Shown here: piece after piece, positions 14,158-22,278 of the stretch
Layout of the letters: every line of letters starts with the position of its first letter
How positions within the stretch are numbered: position 1 is the first letter of the stretch
Origin: Lachnospiraceae bacterium
GTDB lineage: Bacteria > Bacillota_A > Clostridia > Lachnospirales > Lachnospiraceae
Assembly: GCA_017430765.1 (NCBI GenBank)
Contig: JAFRMI010000014.1
Location: 1 to 39,830 of the forward strand
Reading direction: 5' to 3'
Length of the DNA stretch: 39,830 nt
Notes under the pieces: generated by a model
What the model was told of the DNA's origin: nothing
Databases searched by the model: none
What the model saw: the letters and a program-made list of their open reading frames with translations, nothing else
Position numbers and translations under genes: made by a program

Positions 14158-16434
14158 ATGAAACTTCACGACAGGGGAATCTACCTCATCAATGGAAAGC
14201 TTACGGAAGAATGTCCGGTTTCCGCCGCGGAAGCCAGAAAGGGGACGATCGCATACGGGATTCTTGCGTCCCATAACACATCGGATTCGGAGGAGAACCT
14301 CCGGATCGCGTTTGATGCGCTGGTCTCCCATGACATCACATTTGTCGGGATTATCCAGACAGCGCGAGCTTCCGGCCTCACAGAGTTCCCGCTGCCCTAC
14401 GTACTCACCAACTGCCACAATTCCCTGTGCGCCGTCGGCGGGACGATCAACGAGGACGACCATGTCTTCGGTCTTACGGCAGCTAAAAAATACGGCGGTG
14501 TTTATGTACCTCCCATGCAGGCTGTCATCCACCAGTACGCCCGCGAGATGCTCGCCGGCTGCGGGAAGATGATCCTGGGGTCCGATTCCCACACCCGCTA
14601 CGGCGCGCTCGGCACCATGGCGATGGGCGAGGGCGGACCGGAGCTCGTCAAGCAGCTTCTGAAGAGGACGTATGACATCCGCATGCCGGAGGTGGTGGCG
14701 GTGTATCTGACCGGCGAACCGGCTCCCGGAGTCGGTCCGCAGGACGTCGCGCTTGCCATCATCGGCGCTGTCTTCAAGAACGGCTATGTGAAGAATAAAG
14801 TGATGGAATTCATCGGCCCCGGCGCGGCAAACCTCTCCATGGACTTCCGGATCGGGGTGGACGTCATGACGACGGAGTCGACCTGCCTCTCCTCCATCTG
14901 GGAGACGGATGAGAAGACGGAGGAATATCTGGCGATCCACGGCCGCGCGGACGCCTACCGGAAACTTGCGCCGCAGGACGTCGCGTACTACGACGGCTGC
15001 ATTGAACTTGATCTTTCGGAAATGCAGCCTATGATCGCTATGCCCTACCATCCGAGCTGCGTCTACCCGCTTAGCGACGTCATTGCAAATCCGGGCGATT
15101 ATCTCCGCGAGGCGGAGGAACGCGCGAGAATATCCTTCGGCGATAAGGTCAGGGTGGATCTCACCGGAAAGATTGCGGACGGGAAGATCCGCGTCGACCA
15201 GGGCGTCATTGCCGGCTGTGCCGGCGGCGGATTCGAGAATCTGTGCGCGGCGGCGGACATCCTCCGCGGGAAGAGTACCGGGAACGGGGCGTTTTCACTC
15301 AATGTCTATCCGGCGTCGATGCCGGTCTATATGGAGCTGCTCAAGAATGGCTCATTTGCTGACCTGATCGACGCCGGCGCGATCATCAAGACCGCGTTCT
15401 GCGGACCGTGCTTCGGCGCGGGCGATACCCCGGCGAACAACGCGCTTTCGATCCGGCATTCGACGAGGAATTTCCCGAACCGCGAGGGCTCGAAAGTACA
15501 GGAAGGGCAGATCTCGTCCGTCGCCCTTATGGATGCGCGCTCGATTGCCGCGACGGCTGCGAACGGAGGAGTCCTCACTTCTGCGGCGTCCTTTGAGGGA
15601 ACCTATTCGAACCCGGTGTATCATTTTGACGCGAAGATCTATGAGAACCGGGTATTTGATGCGGTCGGTAAGGCGGACCCGGATGCGGAACTGATCCTCG
15701 GTCCGAATATCAAGGACTGGCCGGTCATGCCGCCTCTGGCGGAGAACCTGCTCCTGAAAGTCGTCTCGGAGATTCACGATCCGGTTACGACGACAGATGA
15801 ACTGATCCCGTCCGGGGAGACGTCCTCCTACCGGTCGAACCCGCTGAAGCTGGCTTCCTTCGCGCTTTCCAGAAAGGATCCGGCCTATGTCGGGCTGGCG
15901 CAGGAAGTACAGGCGGCGGAGACAGCGCTGCTCGCCGCCATTGCCGAAGGATCCTCCGCGAAAGAGGCGGCGGAAGGTGCACTGCCGGAGATTGCAGATG
16001 CCGTATCCGCCCTTGCGGCAGGCGGTCAGAGCGCTGCATCCGACTGGGAGCATCTCGGGATCGGCTCCACGATCTTCGCAGTCAAACCGGGCGACGGCTC
16101 CGCAAGAGAGCAGGCCGCGTCCTGCCAGAAGGTGCTGGGCGGCTGGGCCAATATCGCCAACGAATATGCGACGAAGCGCTACCGCTCCAATCTGATTAAC
16201 TGGGGTATGCTGCCGTTTGTGATTCCGGAGGGAGACCTTCCGTTTAAGAACGGGGACTGGATCTTTGTTCCCGGAATCCGGGAGGCAGTCTCGCAGAAGC
16301 AGGCGGGCATCGCCGCTTATGCGGTACAGGGCGGCGAGGTTCGCTCCTTCACGATGACACTTGGTGATCTGACGGAGGATGAGCGGACGATTATCCTGGA
16401 TGGCTGCCTGATCAATTACTATCGAAATCACTGA
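14158..16434 (+). CDS. aconitase-family hydratase (YbhJ-like)
   Basis: Protein of 758 aa with the aconitase fold. [4Fe-4S] ligands are Cys354 in IAGCAGGG and Cys415/Cys418 in [10 protein letters not shown]; canonical aconitases have GSCTN and CGPC at these places. [20 protein letters not shown] and the [11 protein letters not shown] run (swivel-side substrate contact) are present. The altered GCAGGG and CFGAG loops point to the YbhJ-type putative hydratases rather than citrate-cycle AcnA, so the substrate is uncertain. No other citrate-cycle gene is near. The regulator directly upstream may control it. RBS AAGGATG precedes ATG 14158; two terminator-like hairpins follow. Confidence 0.8.
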   Translation: MKLHDRGIYLINGKLTEECPVSAAEARKGTIAYGILASHNTSDSEENLRIAFDALVSHDITFVGIIQTARASGLTEFPLPYVLTNCHNSLCAVGGTINEDDHVFGLTAAKKYGGVYVPPMQAVIHQYAREMLAGCGKMILGSDSHTRYGALGTMAMGEGGPELVKQLLKRTYDIRMPEVVAVYLTGEPAPGVGPQDVALAIIGAVFKNGYVKNKVMEFIGPGAANLSMDFRIGVDVMTTESTCLSSIWETDEKTEEYLAIHGRADAYRKLAPQDVAYYDGCIELDLSEMQPMIAMPYHPSCVYPLSDVIANPGDYLREAEERARISFGDKVRVDLTGKIADGKIRVDQGVIAGCAGGGFENLCAAADILRGKSTGNGAFSLNVYPASMPVYMELLKNGSFADLIDAGAIIKTAFCGPCFGAGDTPANNALSIRHSTRNFPNREGSKVQEGQISSVALMDARSIAATAANGGVLTSAASFEGTYSNPVYHFDAKIYENRVFDAVGKADPDAELILGPNIKDWPVMPPLAENLLLKVVSEIHDPVTTTDELIPSGETSSYRSNPLKLASFALSRKDPAYVGLAQEVQAAETALLAAIAEGSSAKEAAEGALPEIADAVSALAAGGQSAASDWEHLGIGSTIFAVKPGDGSAREQAASCQKVLGGWANIANEYATKRYRSNLINWGMLPFVIPEGDLPFKNGDWIFVPGIREAVSQKQAGIAAYAVQGGEVRSFTMTLGDLTEDERTIILDGCLINYYRNH

Positions 16435-16447
16435 TAAAAAATGGAGG

Positions 16448-16511
16448 CTGTCGCACTAAGGAATTAGTGCGGCAGCTGTTTCTATGCGTCGGGTGAATCC
16501 ACCCGGCGCAT
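16448..16511 (+). terminator. two tandem terminator-like hairpins
   Basis: Hairpin 1: arms 16448-16459 and 16464-16475 (CTGTCGCACTAA with its partner), 12 bp, loop GGAA, followed by CTGTTTCT. Hairpin 2: arms 16484-16495 and 16500-16511 (ATGCGTCGGGTG with its partner), 12 bp, loop AATC, followed by CTTGCTTTTT. Each stem has one T.G pair. Confidence 0.8.
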
Positions 16512-16774
16512 CTTGCTTTTTACCAACAACAGACTTTCTCTTTCTCCGGGTGGGTATATCTTGCTGAGGCTGTCGAAATAGAAATATAGACAGCACTGCT
16601 TTTCTGTCTGCATGAAGATTCAGCAAAAATCGCTGCCACCGGGCAGGGCCGTATGATTATGAAATAGAAAGTCAGCTCCTTTCTTGCTGCAGTGCGAGGG
16701 CCGGATCCAGAATTGACGCCGATCCAGCCCAAATCGAGAGAAATCCAGCGCTGTACGGGGGCCGGAATTGCCCA

Positions 16775-16827
16775 AATCAAGAATTCAGCCCCGGCCAGTA
16801 AAGGAAGCGGGGGCCGGATTCTTGATT
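16775..16827. repeat. interrupted inverted repeat
   Basis: AATCAAGAAT (16775-16784) pairs with ATTCTTGATT (16818-16827), and CCGGCC (16791-16796) with GGCCGG (16812-16817). The left arm carries a 6-nt bulge, giving a 16-bp discontinuous stem. Confidence 0.7.
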
Positions 16828-16863
16828 CGTGGAGGATCAGCCCAGAGCCCGGTCATTATCCGA

Positions 16864-16938
16864 TGCTGCAGAAGGGGGAGGCCTTTACAGACGCAGCGGG
16901 GGAAGACCTTAGCTGGTGCTGCAGAAGGGGAAGGCTTT
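16864..16938 (+). repeat. direct repeat of about 22 nt
   Basis: TGCTGCAGAAGGGGGAGG followed by CCTTT (16864-16886) recurs with small changes as TGCTGCAGAAGGGGAAGG and CTTT (16917-16938). Confidence 0.6.
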
Positions 16939-16950
16939 GGAAGCGGTGAA

Positions 16951-17025
16951 ATACATAAGTTGGAAATGAATAAGTCGGAGATGCATAAGTTGGAGATATG
17001 CGAGTCCGAGATGCATAAGTTGATG
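16951..17025 (+). repeat. 15-nt tandem repeat, five units
   Basis: Five adjacent 15-nt units of the type ATGCATAAGTTGGAG, the fourth being the most diverged (ATATGCGAGTCCGAG). It ends about 90 nt before the promoter of the candidate large RNA. Confidence 0.8.
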
Positions 17026-17112
17026 CAAATGTCTTAAATGCAGATAATAATCAGAAAATATAAAAAAATAACTTCAAGAAAATGTAAAAATAAAACTTAA
17101 CAAAAGAAAAGA

Positions 17113-17141
17113 TTGACAATTAGAGGCGCTTCTGCTATATT
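17113..17141 (+). promoter_or_regulatory. consensus sigma-A promoter of the candidate large RNA
   Basis: TTGACA (17113-17118), exactly 17 nt, then TATATT (17136-17141): a perfect -35 and 5 of 6 at the -10, preceded by A-rich sequence like an UP element. The predicted start is near 17148. No open reading frame with a ribosome binding site follows for more than 1 kb. Confidence 0.8.
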
Positions 17142-17147
17142 AGATGC

Positions 17148-18066
17148 ATCAAAAGAAACCCCACTTCTTAACAGCTCTTGAAAACAGAAACCTGGCAGTG
17201 ACGAGAAAGCTGCAGGAACGGAAAAGAGAGGAAGACGGATCAGATCATCAATGACAAAGGTCAAAAAAGACCTTCGAGAAGAGAAGACCGGAAGTCCAAA
17301 GACCGAGAAGAAGTCTAAAAACGTATGAAAGTGCATAAAAAGCATAGGTAAAGAAGGAAAGTCATACGGAAGACAAAAAGAAGAGCTGAAGAAGAACCAG
17401 TAAAGAAACGGAGGACTTGCCCATTGGACATTAGAGAAGAACCGATCTACTTAGATCCTCAGTATGAATATGGCAGGGCATAGCAGTTCCCGACAAGAAA
17501 ACCTTTTTACGAAGATGGCATTGGGATGCTAAAGTGATCAGTGGAAATCACAAAGAAGAAGAAAAGGTATATCAGCTGGCTCATTCATACTGAGATACTT
17601 GCCAGATCATAAACTGAAATGGGTGGAGAAAGATCCGAACCGACGGAAGAGACGGAAGTTTTTGAGACGAAGAAGTAAGAGTAGTTTTGGGAGCCTTTAG
17701 ATTCCGGAGGAAAGCATCTGAGAAGGCACAGATCAGCAGGAGATTTCAAAATCGGCGTGAAACGTTTCGGAATATGATAGATCGATGATCAGGGAGAAAG
17801 AGATCACTCCAATACCAGGGAAGATGATAAGAGATATCTGACATCGAAAAATGGATATGAATTTCTAAGTCAAAAGACGAGCCGGGAATAAAAATAAACA
17901 TTTATATATAGATCTAAAACAAAACCGAAAAAACGGATTTGCGGATCAAGAGGAATCCTAACCAATCCTGATTGAAAGATATTAGAAGAGGTAAGAACTA
18001 ATTGAATAAAGAAGAATGCTGAGCGGCCGTTGTATTTTCAGGAAAAGCGAAAAATACAACGGCCGC
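17148..18066 (+). ncRNA. candidate large structured non-coding RNA, about 0.9 kb
   Basis: Downstream of a consensus promoter lies a purine-rich, A-rich stretch, much lower in GC than its neighbours, with stops in all frames. It folds by hand into nested helices: CTCTTGA/TCAAGAG (17175-17181 with 17946-17952) as an outer helix; AAGGTC-A6-GACCTT (17257-17274); CGTATGA/TCATACG (17322-17368); CCCATT/AATGGG (17420-17425 with 17618-17623); inside it a perfect 12-bp helix 17458-17469 with 17583-17594; inside that ACCTTTT/AAAAGGT (17501-17507 with 17562-17568) and GTGAT/ATCAC; then TTTAGAT/ATCTAAA (17696-17702 with 17912-17918). A 16-bp hairpin at 18023-18066 closes it. The style (long-range helices, purine-rich loops) recalls giant RNAs such as ROOL or GOLLD, but I cannot assign it to a class. 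The 3' end is uncertain. Confidence 0.6.
18023..18066. repeat. 16-bp perfect hairpin at the 3' end of the candidate RNA
   Basis: GCGGCCGTTGTATTTT (18023-18038) and its exact reverse complement (18051-18066) with a 12-nt loop. No T-run follows on either strand, so it is not a textbook terminator; it may cap the RNA 3' end. Confidence 0.85.
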
Positions 18067-18254
18067 CATCGTATGCAAAAACGAAAAGTCATATCTGTCA
18101 TATCTTTTCTTTTCTCTGGGATCATCATTCTACAGAGCAGGGTGAAGATGAGACGGATCGGTACTTTCTGTTCCCCTTCTTTTTGAATTACAGTTCTGAA
18201 GGGGATGGATGATATTCCCTGTCGTGACCTTGTACTCTTAAGAAGGGGGTAGAG
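18067..18254. other. leader region of the flavoprotein gene
   Basis: No gene is seen. TCCCCTTC (18172-18179) pairs with GAAGGGGA (18198-18205), and a pyrimidine-rich run lies around 18101-18116. No clear promoter was found, so the downstream gene may be read partly from the RNA promoter. Confidence 0.45.
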
Positions 18255-18731
18255 ATGTTTCGGGAAATGCTTCGGTTGAAACAGCAGCTGTCAGATGAGG
18301 AGTGTCTTGAAGTTTTGAAGAAAGAACTTCGCGGTGTCCTCTCCGTGATGGGAGATGACGGTTATCCATACGGTATGCCGCTCAACCATTACTACTGTGA
18401 AGAGGACGGCAAAATCTACTTCCACGGAGGGCGGAAAGGGCATAAGATTGACGCCATGAAACGGCATGATAAAGCCTCATTCTGCGTATATGATCAGGGC
18501 TTCAGGAAGGATGGCGAATGGGCGCTGAACATACGAAGCGTGATTGTTTTCGGCAGGATCGAGTTTGTCGAAGATCGGGAGAAGACATATAAGATCTCAC
18601 GCCTGCTCAGTTATAAGTTCACGGACGATGAGAATTATATAGAACAGGAGCTTAAAAACTCCGGTCCAGGGACACTGCTGTTTGCCCTTGTGCCGGAGCA
18701 TATGACGGGCAAGCTGGTGAATGAATCCTAA
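18255..18731 (+). CDS. pyridoxamine 5'-phosphate oxidase-fold flavoprotein (NimA-like)
   Basis: Protein of 158 aa of the split-barrel FMN-binding superfamily. The N-terminus (MFREMLRLKQQLSDEECLEV) and the segments GDDGYPYGMPLNHYY, GKIYFHGGRKGHKIDAM and KASFCVYD are the typical order seen in NimA-like and other small PNPOx-fold proteins, in which these parts contact FMN. Family members include nitroimidazole reductases and F420- or heme-related proteins; the substrate here is unknown. A GGGGG-type ribosome binding site lies just upstream of ATG 18255. A bidirectional terminator separates it from the convergent radical SAM gene. Confidence 0.85.
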   Translation: MFREMLRLKQQLSDEECLEVLKKELRGVLSVMGDDGYPYGMPLNHYYCEEDGKIYFHGGRKGHKIDAMKRHDKASFCVYDQGFRKDGEWALNIRSVIVFGRIEFVEDREKTYKISRLLSYKFTDDENYIEQELKNSGPGTLLFALVPEHMTGKLVNES

Positions 18732-18765
18732 GGGAACCCCTGCAGGGTAAAAGATCTGAAAATGA

Positions 18766-18809
18766 AAAAAGCCGGGTCGTTGATGTACATATCAGCGATC
18801 CGGCTTTTT
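18766..18809. terminator. bidirectional intrinsic terminator
   Basis: A 19-bp stem (18766-18784 with 18791-18809) with two wobble positions, loop GTACAT, A5 on the left and T5 on the right. It serves both the flavoprotein gene and the convergent radical SAM gene. Confidence 0.95.
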
Positions 18810-18927
18810 AACATAATTTTTGGCACTTGTATGATGTTGGTGCCGGTATGAATTTCACAGAAAACATATGTCTCTGATCTGTAAGAGCCGGCTGCCGGCA
18901 GTGGACAGCTGACGGACCAGATCAGAA

Positions 18928-20022
18928 TTATGCCTTTGCAAGCAGGCTCTCTACAAGTTCACGCTTCTCATAAAGTACACAGCCGCCGGCATGGTCATCG
19001 TTTAATATGTTCCCGTCGCGAAGGGCCGTGAAGAGCGGTGAATGCAGCGCGTCCCGCAGGGATGTGTTCCGGACATTGATGTCAGAATAAGGCGAAAACG
19101 GACACGGCTCTGCTCCTCCATGGGAGTTGATATGGAAAAAGCCTCTTCCTGCCGCCACACATCCGCCGGAACTCTTTTCATCTCCCGGGAAAGATACGTA
19201 AGCCATCTCAGGATGTTCCCGGCGGAGGCGCTCAATCCCGTTCTTGAGATATTCCCGCTCCGCGTCGCCCGGTGCAAGGTCTGTGCTCTCCGATGTCACG
19301 GGACCAAATTCCACAAAGACGACCGCCTTGCAGCCGCGGTCGGAGAGAGTCTTTAAAAATGCGTCCGAGGTCACCTCCCCGATATTCTGTGTAGTGACGG
19401 TGACGGAAGCACCGAAGATCAATCCGCGCTGCCTGAGCCCGTCCATATTGCGGATCAGCCGGTCGTAGATGCCCGCGCCGCGCCGCGCATCGGTTACTTC
19501 CTGATTGCCCTCAATGCTCATGACCGGGACGAGATTCCGGCACCGGTCAAAGAGTTCAAAGTACTGCTCATCCATAAAAGTCCCGTTCGTAAAAATCGGG
19601 AAGAGAATGTTCCGCCGCTTTCCGGCTGCTTCAATGATATCCCGCCGCATCATCGGCTCTCCGCCTGCCAGCAGAATAAAACTGATTCCCAGATCCTCGG
19701 CTTCCCGGAAAATCTTCAGCCACTCTTCGTCGGTGAGCTGGCTCACGGGCTGCGCGTCCACGGTGGCGTAGCTGCACCGCGAGTAACAACCAGCGCAATG
19801 AAGATTGCACTGGCTGGTTATACTCGCGATCAGAAATGCCGGGATATGCTCTCCGGCGTCTTCCGATGCCCTTCTCTTTTTTGAAGCGGCGGCAGCTGCA
19901 GCTGCGAATTTCAGCATAAAAGCACTTTCGCGGGGGTTCTTCACAGTGGCCCTGACCACATCTTTTATAAACCTCTCGGTGCCCTTTGTCATGTATGCCT
20001 GTAAATCAAAACTCTCACGCAT
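18928..20022 (-). CDS. radical SAM protein with SPASM-like C-terminus
   Basis: Protein of 364 aa. CNLHCAGC (Cys72, Cys76, Cys79) binds the SAM-coordinated [4Fe-4S] cluster, and LLAGGEPMMRRDI is the GGE motif that contacts SAM. The C-terminal GGCVAAGRGFFHINSHGGAEPCPF resembles the auxiliary-cluster region of SPASM-type enzymes. An Ala-rich stretch (about 39-46) precedes the core. Homologues act in peptide or cofactor maturation; no precursor peptide gene is apparent here, so the substrate is unknown. ATG 20022 follows GGAGG by 9 nt; the frame is open to 20262 but without homology. It lies 119 nt downstream of the MarR gene and is probably in the same operon. Confidence 0.85.
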   Translation of the reverse strand: MRESFDLQAYMTKGTERFIKDVVRATVKNPRESAFMLKFAAAAAAASKKRRASEDAGEHIPAFLIASITSQCNLHCAGCYSRCSYATVDAQPVSQLTDEEWLKIFREAEDLGISFILLAGGEPMMRRDIIEAAGKRRNILFPIFTNGTFMDEQYFELFDRCRNLVPVMSIEGNQEVTDARRGAGIYDRLIRNMDGLRQRGLIFGASVTVTTQNIGEVTSDAFLKTLSDRGCKAVVFVEFGPVTSESTDLAPGDAEREYLKNGIERLRREHPEMAYVSFPGDEKSSGGCVAAGRGFFHINSHGGAEPCPFSPYSDINVRNTSLRDALHSPLFTALRDGNILNDDHAGGCVLYEKRELVESLLAKA

Positions 20023-20141
20023 GTATATAATCCTCCCGGCAAATGCATCCACGGGGCAGACTTCTGTTCTAAAACACAGTATGTGAACAGATAGCAGCTG
20101 CTCCCATTGGCTAGCGTTGTAAGGCAGTTCTTTAAACAGCT

Positions 20142-20597
20142 TCAGGCGGGATCCTGACAGCTTGTCTTTTCTCCGTCGAGCATTTTGTACAGGATCTGAT
20201 ATAGTGTAATTGCTTCTTCTTCTGCCAGATGAAATTCCTGCGCGATGGTTTCGGGAACGCACAGAGCTCTGTCCTGCAGTGCTTCACCGGCTTCAGTCAA
20301 CGTGATCACAAGGTTCCGCTCATCGTGACTGTTTTTGCTTTTTTCAATATAACCCTTAGCTTCAAGTTTTTTCAGCAGCGGCGCCATTGTGTTGGACTTC
20401 AGATAAAGAGCCTCACACAAAAATTTCTCATTTACCTGCTTTTCTTCCCATAAAACCATCATGACAATGTATTGCGTATAAGTCAGATCGAGCTTTTCAA
20501 GAAGAGGTTTGTACTTTCTGGTAACCATATTCGAGACCGCATAAAGAGGGAAGCACAGCTGGTTCTTCAGCCTCAGAGCGGCGTACGTATCGTTCAT
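20142..20597 (-). CDS. MarR-family regulator, OhrR-like
   Basis: Protein of 151 aa with the winged helix-turn-helix of MarR proteins (LTYTQYIVMMVLWEE, LYLKSNTMAPLLKKLEAKGY, then the wing SHDERNLVITLTEAG). The N-terminus MNDTYAALRLKNQLCFPLYA places a Cys at position 15, as in the one-cysteine sensor OhrR of Bacillus subtilis, where its oxidation by organic peroxide releases DNA. I infer redox sensing. ATG 20597 lies 8 nt after GGAGG; a longer open frame upstream crosses the promoter. It probably controls itself and the adjacent radical SAM gene. Confidence 0.85.
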   Translation of the reverse strand: MNDTYAALRLKNQLCFPLYAVSNMVTRKYKPLLEKLDLTYTQYIVMMVLWEEKQVNEKFLCEALYLKSNTMAPLLKKLEAKGYIEKSKNSHDERNLVITLTEAGEALQDRALCVPETIAQEFHLAEEEAITLYQILYKMLDGEKTSCQDPA

Positions 20598-20640
20598 TTC
20601 CTGACCCTCCGCGAAATAAATCGCACACGATGTTTTGCCG

Positions 20641-20669
20641 ATTGTAGCGCACGCGATATATTGTGTCAA
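20641..20669 (-). promoter_or_regulatory. sigma-A promoter of the MarR/radical SAM pair
   Basis: On the minus strand TTGACA (20669-20664), 17 nt, then TACAAT (20646-20641). The start would be near 20634. Two similar strings, GCGCACGCGATA over the promoter and CGCACACGATG downstream, could be operator half sites. Confidence 0.75.
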
Positions 20670-20892
20670 GAAGCACTCCGAGGTTTTTTGAGAGAGTGGA
20701 GTGAGACGGATTGTTAATAAACACTCTGCGGTATAAAGAACGCTTGTATACAACAAAGGATTATTTTTTATATTTTTTTTCGGTTATGACAGGAATGAAT
20801 GGGCAATATGACGAAGAACGAAGACGGAATCACAGGATTTATGGCTTGTTTATTGGAAAATACACAACAGGATGGTTTTTTTGCAGGTGCTA

Positions 20893-20901
20893 TGCTAAAA
20901 T
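20893..20901 (+). promoter_or_regulatory. candidate extended -10 promoter of the V-ATPase operon
   Basis: TGCTAAAAT is an extended -10 (TG, one base, TAAAAT) with no clear -35. It would give a leader of about 260 nt before the first V-ATPase gene. That leader contains the small hairpin CCGGG/CCCGG near 20984-21001 and no convincing gene. Confidence 0.35.
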
Positions 20902-21166
20902 ATTCCCGAAATGCACAGCGGGCAGGAACAGACGATAACGTGACTGTCTGATATTCGTATTGTTTGAGAAACTTATGGAGGATGCCGGGGAGATATTCCC
21001 GGACCTTTAAAGATGTTAATGTTCAACGGCTCAGCCGGAGGCAGAATGTTCCGCAGCTGTAAAGCGGCAGTTTCTGAACAGGTTTCCGCGAAGGGTTGTT
21101 AATCATTATATACCATATCGCATTAGGAAAAATGTGAGTTATTATTCTAAGAAACAGGAGGTGCCT

Positions 21167-21730
21167 ATGGAACTACAGATTCAAAACCTTGTTTCCTCGA
21201 TCCGAAAGGAGGGAATAGAGGCGGCGAATAAGGAAGCGGAATCAATTATCGCAGAAGCGAAGAAGAAGGCTGAATCGATTGTTTCCGGCGCAAAGGCTGA
21301 GGCTCAGCAGACCAAGGAGGCTTCTGAGAAGGAGATTTCCATCCTCAGGGAGAGTGCCGCAGTGAGTGCCGAGCAGGCCAAAAGAGATGCGGTCCTGGCA
21401 TTCAAATCCGAGATCCAGGGTGAGTTTGAGAAGATCCTGGCGGCGGATATCGGCAAGCAATTCTCAGGGGAAGCACTGGGCAAACTGATCCGTGCAGCGA
21501 TCGCCGGAGAGGATCTGTCCGCTTACGCGGCGGAGGTGTCCGATGTAAGTGATGCTCTGAAGGCTGAACTCGCGCAGGAGATCAAGAACGGTCTGGAGAT
21601 CAGACCGACGAAGAGCGTGCAGCAGGGATTCCGTCTTGCGGCCAAGGACGGTTCAGGCTATTTTGATTGTTCCGATGAAGGGATTATGGAGATGCTGATG
21701 CCTTACTTCAGAAATCTGGACTTCCAGTAA
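21167..21730 (+). CDS. atpE: V-type ATP synthase subunit E
   Basis: Protein of 187 aa. The first ~110 residues are an Ala/Glu/Lys-rich helix (ANKEAESIIAEAKKKAESIV), and the C-terminal globular part ends in GIMEMLMPYFRNLDF. This is the peripheral stalk subunit E, which links the A/B catalytic head to the membrane subunit I. ATG 21167 is preceded by CAGGAGG; an upstream ATG-like start at 21134 lacks a site. It is the first gene of the V-ATPase operon and is followed after 14 nt by the DUF2764 gene. Confidence 0.85.
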   Translation: MELQIQNLVSSIRKEGIEAANKEAESIIAEAKKKAESIVSGAKAEAQQTKEASEKEISILRESAAVSAEQAKRDAVLAFKSEIQGEFEKILAADIGKQFSGEALGKLIRAAIAGEDLSAYAAEVSDVSDALKAELAQEIKNGLEIRPTKSVQQGFRLAAKDGSGYFDCSDEGIMEMLMPYFRNLDFQ

Positions 21731-21744
21731 AAAGGAGGTGCAGT

Positions 21745-22266
21745 ATGGCTTCGTATTATTATCTGATAGCAAGCCTGCCCGAACTTCGGACGGACGGGGA
21801 GATGCCTCTTACATATAGAGAATTCCTGTCCTTATGCCAGTCAAATGTAAGTGATTCGGTCTACGAGCTCCTGGAGAATCTCACCTTGTCCAGCACAAAG
21901 GGCCCTCTTGTAGAGGACTGGGCAAAGTTTTACGGGATGCTGAGAAAGGAACTGAGTTATCAAAGAAGCGTCAATCTCGGAAAGAGTTATTCCTCCGCTT
22001 ATGATAAGGATGGCTTTATTTCCCAGGTCGTTTCCTCTGCCCTCTCGGCCAAAAACCCGCTGGAGGCGGAGAAGATTCTGTTGGACTACGAATTTGAGAA
22101 TTTGGATTCACTGGTTGGGCTGCATATGTTTGACGAATATGTGCTGTTCGGATATGCGATCAAATTGAAGCTGCTGGAGCGGCTTTCCTGCTTTGAACAG
22201 GAGAAGGGCAAGGCGGAATTCCAGACCCTCTTTGAAGGTATACAGCGGCGCGTGTACAGTATGTAA
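21745..22266 (+). CDS. DUF2764-like V-ATPase operon protein
   Basis: Protein of 173 aa beginning MASYYYLIASLPELR, the usual start of DUF2764 proteins encoded in V-ATPase operons of Bacteroidetes, spirochaetes and some Clostridia. It occupies the place of subunit C (the central-stalk to rotor adaptor), which is otherwise missing here; I infer that it does that job, because the YYYLIASLP start is also like subunit C/d proteins. A perfect AAAGGAGG precedes the ATG. Spacing to subunits E and A is 14 and 12 nt. Confidence 0.8.
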   Translation: MASYYYLIASLPELRTDGEMPLTYREFLSLCQSNVSDSVYELLENLTLSSTKGPLVEDWAKFYGMLRKELSYQRSVNLGKSYSSAYDKDGFISQVVSSALSAKNPLEAEKILLDYEFENLDSLVGLHMFDEYVLFGYAIKLKLLERLSCFEQEKGKAEFQTLFEGIQRRVYSM

Positions 22267-22278
22267 CAGGAGTGTTAT

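Larger units (their letters stand above)
16512..17040. other. 529-bp repeat-rich gap without a protein gene
   Basis: The stretch is unlike coding sequence. It contains three GGGCCGGA strings (near 16696, 16757 and 16810), one large inverted repeat, a 22-nt direct repeat and a 15-nt tandem repeat (listed separately). A plus-strand frame at 16768-17037 is open only because the tandem repeat length is a multiple of three. Confidence 0.6.

Noticed and set aside
16441..16511. GAGGCTGTCGCACTAA string as an insertion-sequence terminal repeat
   Set aside because: Its partner is only 4 nt away, forming a short hairpin with a pyrimidine tail; a terminator explains it without a transposase.
16768..17037. 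Plus-strand 89-codon open frame with MHKLE-type repeats
   Set aside because: It is open because the 15-nt tandem repeat is a multiple of three; there is no ribosome binding site and no recognisable protein upstream of the repeat.
17041..18066. Group II intron or decayed transposase as an explanation of the 1-kb gap
   Set aside because: No reverse transcriptase or transposase fragments in any frame and no recognisable domain V; the consensus promoter and long-range helices fit a structured RNA better.
18030..18212. Plus-strand 60-codon open frame
   Set aside because: It begins inside the 16-bp hairpin, has no ribosome binding site, and its codon use is unlike the neighbours.
20711..20938. 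Plus-strand 75-codon open frame upstream of the V-ATPase operon
   Set aside because: No ribosome binding site, low-complexity start, and it ends across the likely promoter of the operon.
21013..21102. 29-codon frame starting MLMFNGSAGG in the V-ATPase leader
   Set aside because: No ribosome binding site; too short to support without conservation data.
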